Part shown: positions 57,833 through 60,810 of the stretch, piece by piece | Numbering within the stretch: position 1 is the stretch's first letter | Layout: each line of letters starts with the position of its first letter | From: Pseudomonadota bacterium | GTDB taxonomy: Bacteria > Myxococcota_A > UBA796 > GCA-2862545 | Assembly: GCA_005776945.1 (NCBI GenBank) | Contig: SXOB01000023.1 | Span: 1 to 60,810, forward strand | DNA length: 60,810 bases | Direction of reading: 5' to 3' | Made by a program: the position numbers and the translations under genes | The notes under the pieces: generated by a model | Databases searched by the model: none | Told to the model about the DNA's origin: nothing | The model's input: only the letters and a program-made list of their open reading frames with translations

Positions 57833-58588
57833 TTGCGCGTCGTGTCCTGCGGCATCACCGACGTCGGGCTCAAGCGGGGCCACAACGAAGACAACTACCT
57901 CATCAACGAGGACCTCAATCTGTTCGTCGTCGCCGATGGAATGGGGGGCCACGCGGGTGGTGAATACGCGTCCGCCATCGCGGTCAACACCGTCGAGGAG
58001 GTCGTTGCGGCGATCGACGTGGCCGGCGGCGACGCGTTGGCCGACGACCCCGTGGAAGCGACGCGCCAGAAGTTGCGCGAGGCCATCCGCCTCGCGGGTC
58101 GGCGCATCTTCGAAAAAGCGAAGGAGCAACCGGAATACCACGGCATGGGAACCACCGCGGTCGTCGTGTTGATGGAGCACGGCAACGCGTTCGTGGCCCA
58201 CGTTGGCGACAGTCGCGTTTACCATTTCCGGCAAGACCTCGCGGAGCAGATCACGGAGGACCACTCCCTCATCGCCGAAAAGGTCCGCCACGGACTGATA
58301 TCGGCGGACGAGGCCAAGAATCACCGGATGCGCAACGTGATTACGCGCTCGCTCGGTTACCAGGAAGACGTTGAAGTCGACCTGAGCGTGCGGGCGGCGC
58401 GGCGCGGCGACATCTTCCTGCTTTGCTCGGACGGCCTTTCCGGCCACGTGGCCGCCGATGAGATGGCCGAGGCCGTTCGAACCTTGGCGCCGCAGGCCGC
58501 CGCTCGAAAGCTCGTCGCGCTGGCTTGTGACCGCGGCGGCGATGACAACATTTCGGTCATCATCGCCACCGTCGAGGAAGCCGCGTGA
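57833..58588 (+). CDS. PP2C-type Ser/Thr protein phosphatase
   Basis: A 251-residue stand-alone phosphatase of the Stp1/PrpC type. The motifs are complete: NEDNYLI (18-24), VVADGMGGHAGGEYAS (33-48), GMGTTAVVV, VGDSRVYHFRQD, LTEDHSL-like ITEDHSLI, NVITRSLGY, CSDGLSGHV and GDDNISVII. The metal-binding Asp residues lie in these motifs. It probably reverses phosphorylation by the transmembrane kinase encoded two genes upstream of rsmA. It starts at TTG, six bases after GGGAG; no ATG is suitable. The stop overlaps the M23 peptidase start (GTGA). Confidence 0.95.
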   Translation: MRVVSCGITDVGLKRGHNEDNYLINEDLNLFVVADGMGGHAGGEYASAIAVNTVEEVVAAIDVAGGDALADDPVEATRQKLREAIRLAGRRIFEKAKEQPEYHGMGTTAVVVLMEHGNAFVAHVGDSRVYHFRQDLAEQITEDHSLIAEKVRHGLISADEAKNHRMRNVITRSLGYQEDVEVDLSVRAARRGDIFLLCSDGLSGHVAADEMAEAVRTLAPQAAARKLVALACDRGGDDNISVIIATVEEAA

Positions 58589-59475
58589 CGTCAGGGGCGC
58601 CTGCGCCCCGAGATCCGCGCCTCGAACGGCGGTCGGGGGTCCCTGGGAGCGAGCGGCGCCTGTGGTGGACCCAACTTGGCCTCGCTTGCGCGATCGTGGT
58701 CCTCAGCATCCTTGCACCTCGTGCCTGGCAGGGCGGGCAGCTGTTCGAGGAGAACCGACGTCTCGTCGAGCGGCTCAAGGGCATCGAAGGCGAGTTGCGT
58801 GAAGCGCGCCGCATCGTCGATCAGCTGCAGGTCATCGACGCGGCCGTCCGCGACGCCATGCCGGAGGGCGATGCGGGCGGGCACACCCAGTCGACGCTTG
58901 ACGGTCTCATTCCATTGGCTCCGATCGTTCCCTTCGACCGCGGACCCGAGGTCGACTTCTTGGCGACGACGAATGACTTGCACAGCCGCCTGACCGCGCT
59001 CAAAACTTGGTGGAGCGCGGCTGGCCCCCGAATCGAGCCTTGGATGGCGGTTCGCCAGCACGACCTCGGTCTGGCGGCTGCACTGCCGCGTCGTTGGCCC
59101 ACAGATGGCCTGCTGACAAGCCCATTTGGCTGGCGGCGCAGCCCCTTTTCCGGCCGTTGGGAGTACCATTCTGGCATCGACATCGACGGCGAACTTGGCG
59201 ATCGCGTCGATGCCGCTGCTCCGGGCATCGTCGCCTTCGCGGGAATCCACGAAGGGTATGGACGGATGGTGCAACTCGTCCATGGCTTTGAAATCGAGAC
59301 GCTGTACGGCCACCTGTCGACGATCGACGTCAACGTGGGCGACGCCGTTGAGAAGGGTCAACGCATCGGAGCCGTCGGTTCGACAGGGAGGTCTACCGGC
59401 ACTCACCTTCACTTCGAGGTCCATGTGGACGGCCATCACGTCGATCCGCTCGGGCACTTGTCCGACGATCCCTGA
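58585..59475 (+). CDS. Membrane-anchored M23 family metallopeptidase
   Basis: A 296-residue peptidoglycan hydrolase or regulator. A cytoplasmic basic start precedes one transmembrane helix (about 27-45) and a coiled coil (52-85, LFEENRRLVERLKGIEGELREARRIVDQL). The C-terminal M23 domain has the zinc residues in YHSGIDI (His195, Asp199) and THLHFEV (His274, His276). It also has TSPFGWRRSPFSGRWE and GAVGSTGRSTGTH. All zinc ligands are present, so it should be an active endopeptidase. The coiled coil suggests an EnvC-like partner function. It begins with GTG inside the PP2C stop. Confidence 0.93.
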   Translation: MTSGAPAPRDPRLERRSGVPGSERRLWWTQLGLACAIVVLSILAPRAWQGGQLFEENRRLVERLKGIEGELREARRIVDQLQVIDAAVRDAMPEGDAGGHTQSTLDGLIPLAPIVPFDRGPEVDFLATTNDLHSRLTALKTWWSAAGPRIEPWMAVRQHDLGLAAALPRRWPTDGLLTSPFGWRRSPFSGRWEYHSGIDIDGELGDRVDAAAPGIVAFAGIHEGYGRMVQLVHGFEIETLYGHLSTIDVNVGDAVEKGQRIGAVGSTGRSTGTHLHFEVHVDGHHVDPLGHLSDDP

Positions 59476-59585
59476 ATCGACGGACTCGGTGGGGGTGGGC
59501 GGGGGAGCGCAGGTGCTTAGGGTGCGCGGCGTTGCGTAAGCCCGGCCCCGCCGGATTAGGCGCGCGCGGCTCCGGAGAACGCACG

Positions 59586-59783
59586 ATGTTCGACACTCTG
59601 ACCGGCCTCGTGCGACGCGTGTTCGGGGACGCGAACGAACGAGAGATCAAACGGCTTGCGCCGAATGTGGCTCGCATCAATGCGCTCGAAGCCGAGATGG
59701 GCCGGCTGGACGACGAGGCGCTGGCCGCGAAGACGCCGGCCTTCCGGGCGCGGCTCGCCGGAGGCGCCACGTTGGACGACTTG
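59586..59783 (+). pseudogene. secA: SecA N-terminus, broken at the contig junction
   Basis: The first 66 codons match the N-terminus of SecA, the preprotein translocase ATPase: MFDTLTGLVRRVFGDANERE, then IKRLAPNVARINALEAEMGR and TPAFRARLAGGATLDDL. The match stops exactly at LDDL. The next codons (FFPSRGSVLK) are antisense to another gene. The frame runs on, but no more SecA sequence follows. Since secA is essential, the loss is better explained by an assembly join or rearrangement than by a functional short SecA. The 110 bp before it holds GGAG 7 bases upstream of the ATG but no clear promoter. Confidence 0.88.
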
Positions 59784-59785
59784 TT

Positions 59786-59869
59786 TTTCCCCTCACGAGG
59801 ATCGGTCCTGAAGCGGGCAAGGACGCCCAGGATCGGGTCCGGTGGCAACAGTGCGATATCGTCAAACAT
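59786..59869 (-). pseudogene. Aromatic amino acid aminotransferase, 5' fragment
   Basis: The first 28 codons on the minus strand read MFDDIALLPPDPILGVLARF, then RTDPREGK, matching the start of proteobacterial aromatic or aspartate aminotransferases (TyrB/AspC type), which continue KIDLGVGVY. The match ends at that lysine; the next codons are antisense to secA. In the source genome this would be a PLP enzyme of about 400 residues. It lies downstream of the amidohydrolase gene, 37 bp away and on the same strand. Confidence 0.75.
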
Positions 59870-59906
59870 GCGAGTGTGTCCCGCCAGGGAGTGGCCGGCG
59901 CGGATC

Positions 59907-60810
59907 TCAGAGCGCGGCCGGATCGCCGTGCACGGGCTTGCCGTCCAGCAGTGTGAGCAGTGCCTTGGTATCGGAGATCTCGCGCGGATCGATGGCGAAG
60001 AGATTACGGTCGAGCACCACCAGGTCCGCAGCCTTGCCGACCTCGATGGAGCCCGTGTCGTTTTCCATGCCGTTCACGTGCGCGGAGCCGATGGTGAAGG
60101 CCGCAATAGCATCCGGGAGGGCGATGCGCTGCTCGGGCAGGAAGACCTCGCCGTCGGGAATGGACGGATCGGAGCGTCGCACAGCAACCTCGATTTGGTC
60201 GTAGGGGTTGGCGGTGGACACGGACCAGTCACTGCCGAACGCGATCATCGCGCCACTCGCGTGCATCTGGGCGATCGGGTACATCCAGCGGGTGCGCTCC
60301 TCCCCGATGAACGGCATCGTGAGTTTGGTGATGTACTCGTCCGCCCACCCCCAGAGCGGCTGGAAGTTGGCAATCACGCCCAGCTCCCGGAACCGGGGAA
60401 GATCGACGGGGTTGATCATCTGGATATGCGAGAGGTGGTGTCGCTGACCGGAATATCCATTGGTTTCACGCGCCGTCTGGACAGCATCGAGGCATTGGCG
60501 GATGGCGCCATCGCCGATGGCGTGGAAATGCACCTGGAAGCCTTTCGCATCCAGCTGCGCCACCGCCTGTTTCAGCAATTGCGGATCGATCATCGGTATG
60601 CCGGTAGGAGATCCGTGCAGGTGATAGGGCTCGGTCATCACGGCCGTGTAGTTCTCCATGACACCGTCCTGCATCATCTTGACGGCAGTGGCCCGCACTC
60701 GACCCTGGGTGTACTTGCTGCGGCGTGCCTCCATGGCAGGGATCTGCTCCAGTCCCTTGTCACGTTCCCACCACTGCGACACCACGGCCTTCAGGCTCAA
60801 AGCACCCTGC
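59907..60810 (-). CDS. YtcJ-like amidohydrolase (partial, 5' end outside the window)
   Basis: The C-terminal 300 or so residues of a large amidohydrolase of the YtcJ/metal-dependent hydrolase group. Visible pieces are KGFQVHFHAIGDGAIRQCLDAVQ (metal-ligand histidines), RHHLSHIQMINPVDLPRFRELGVIANFQPLW, MIAFGSDWSVSTANPYDQIEVAV (conserved Asp ligand), ALPDAIAAFTIGSAHVNGMENDTGSIEVGKAADLVVLDRNLF and a short end, LDGKPVHG. These enzymes hydrolyse amide or ester bonds of small molecules. Base composition is lower in GC than the rest of the window, and the gene belongs to the foreign segment. Any start codon is beyond the window end. Confidence 0.9.
   Translation of the reverse strand, partial: QGALSLKAVVSQWWERDKGLEQIPAMEARRSKYTQGRVRATAVKMMQDGVMENYTAVMTEPYHLHGSPTGIPMIDPQLLKQAVAQLDAKGFQVHFHAIGDGAIRQCLDAVQTARETNGYSGQRHHLSHIQMINPVDLPRFRELGVIANFQPLWGWADEYITKLTMPFIGEERTRWMYPIAQMHASGAMIAFGSDWSVSTANPYDQIEVAVRRSDPSIPDGEVFLPEQRIALPDAIAAFTIGSAHVNGMENDTGSIEVGKAADLVVLDRNLFAIDPREISDTKALLTLLDGKPVHGDPAAL

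Larger units (their letters stand above)
59784..60810. other. Foreign or misjoined segment beginning inside secA
   Basis: From here on, base composition drops visibly and codon choice changes (AT-ending codons such as GAT, GGA and TCA become common). Both genes touching the boundary are cut: secA on the plus strand and an aromatic aminotransferase on the minus strand. The break lies within TTTTT at 59784-59788. The segment holds the aminotransferase start and most of an amidohydrolase. Confidence 0.8.

Noticed and set aside
57812-57835. TGAACTGACCCCGGGAGC before the phosphatase gene resembles an IS3-type end
   Set aside because: No transposase gene or second repeat is nearby, and the GGGAG part is better explained as the ribosome binding site of the phosphatase gene.
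59586-60400. An apparent long SecA-plus-extra-domain fusion frame
   Set aside because: Past LDDL the frame is antisense to the aminotransferase and amidohydrolase genes, so it is a junction artefact, not a fusion protein.
1-60810. CRISPR array or rRNA operon
   Set aside because: No regularly spaced direct repeats and no rRNA-like sequence were seen in any gap; all gaps without genes are under 200 bp.

Overview
The window is very GC-rich and, up to about base 59,783, reads as one bacterial chromosome segment packed with short intergenic gaps and NTGA start/stop overlaps. The gene content suggests a Myxococcota-like (former Deltaproteobacteria) organism: two transmembrane Ser/Thr kinases and a PP2C phosphatase, many lipoproteins with Asp/Thr/Ser-rich linkers, an AgmX/PglI-like C-terminal domain, right-handed beta-helix lipoproteins and an ECF sigma factor/caspase operon. 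This assignment is inference from gene style; no rRNA or ribosomal protein marker is present. The last ~1 kb has a different base composition and breaks two genes at one point, so it looks like a foreign or misassembled end.

Layout. 1-940: the end of an IS3-family element on the minus strand, a DoxX membrane protein whose start lies 5 bp beyond the IS end, and a tRNA-Val(CAC). 977-8313, plus strand: two small membrane proteins, a deoxynucleoside kinase, panB-panC (pantothenate), a Tat-like exported class V aminotransferase, a thiopurine methyltransferase-like gene and a family 5 solute-binding protein. 8334-10903, minus: tandem paralogous beta-helix lipoproteins. 11031-18977: murB, a persulfide-dioxygenase-like MBL hydrolase, an alkyltransferase-like protein, M18 aminopeptidase, ArsC, a long acyl-CoA dehydrogenase and several unrecognised lipoproteins. 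18991-22572, minus: a tightly coupled operon of ECF sigma factor, membrane anti-sigma/DUF4384-like protein, caspase-like protease with an apparent outer-membrane barrel, and a lipoprotein that seems to start at CTG.

22653-32909: an orphan DNA methylase, an Asp/Ser-rich lipoprotein, an HDOD protein, a selD gene with an in-frame UGA (selenocysteine) at the catalytic position, thiolase, a degenerate polyprenyl synthetase, an AgmX-like lipoprotein and rarA. 32938-41825, minus: a seven-gene run, thiE-pabB-[kinase fused to a PhnD-like binding domain]-barrel protein-arylsulfotransferase-like-acyl-CoA dehydrogenase-unknown. 41940-47808: LysM lytic transglycosylase, moeA, mobA, a PAS-GGDEF-EAL protein and moaB, so three molybdenum cofactor genes lie close together. 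47810-59475: deacetylase-like protein, RimI-like acetyltransferase, SurA-like chaperone, a GldA/GldF/GldG-type ABC system with a DUF4340 protein, then kinase-tsaD-rsmA-PP2C-M23 peptidase.

59586-60810: secA stops after 66 codons where it meets, on the other strand, the first 28 codons of an aromatic aminotransferase from a lower-GC proteobacterium, followed by a YtcJ-like amidohydrolase. The main points of interest are the selenocysteine SelD, a recurrent class of extremely short signal peptides, the sigma/caspase operon, the kinase-PhnD fusion and the chimeric end.
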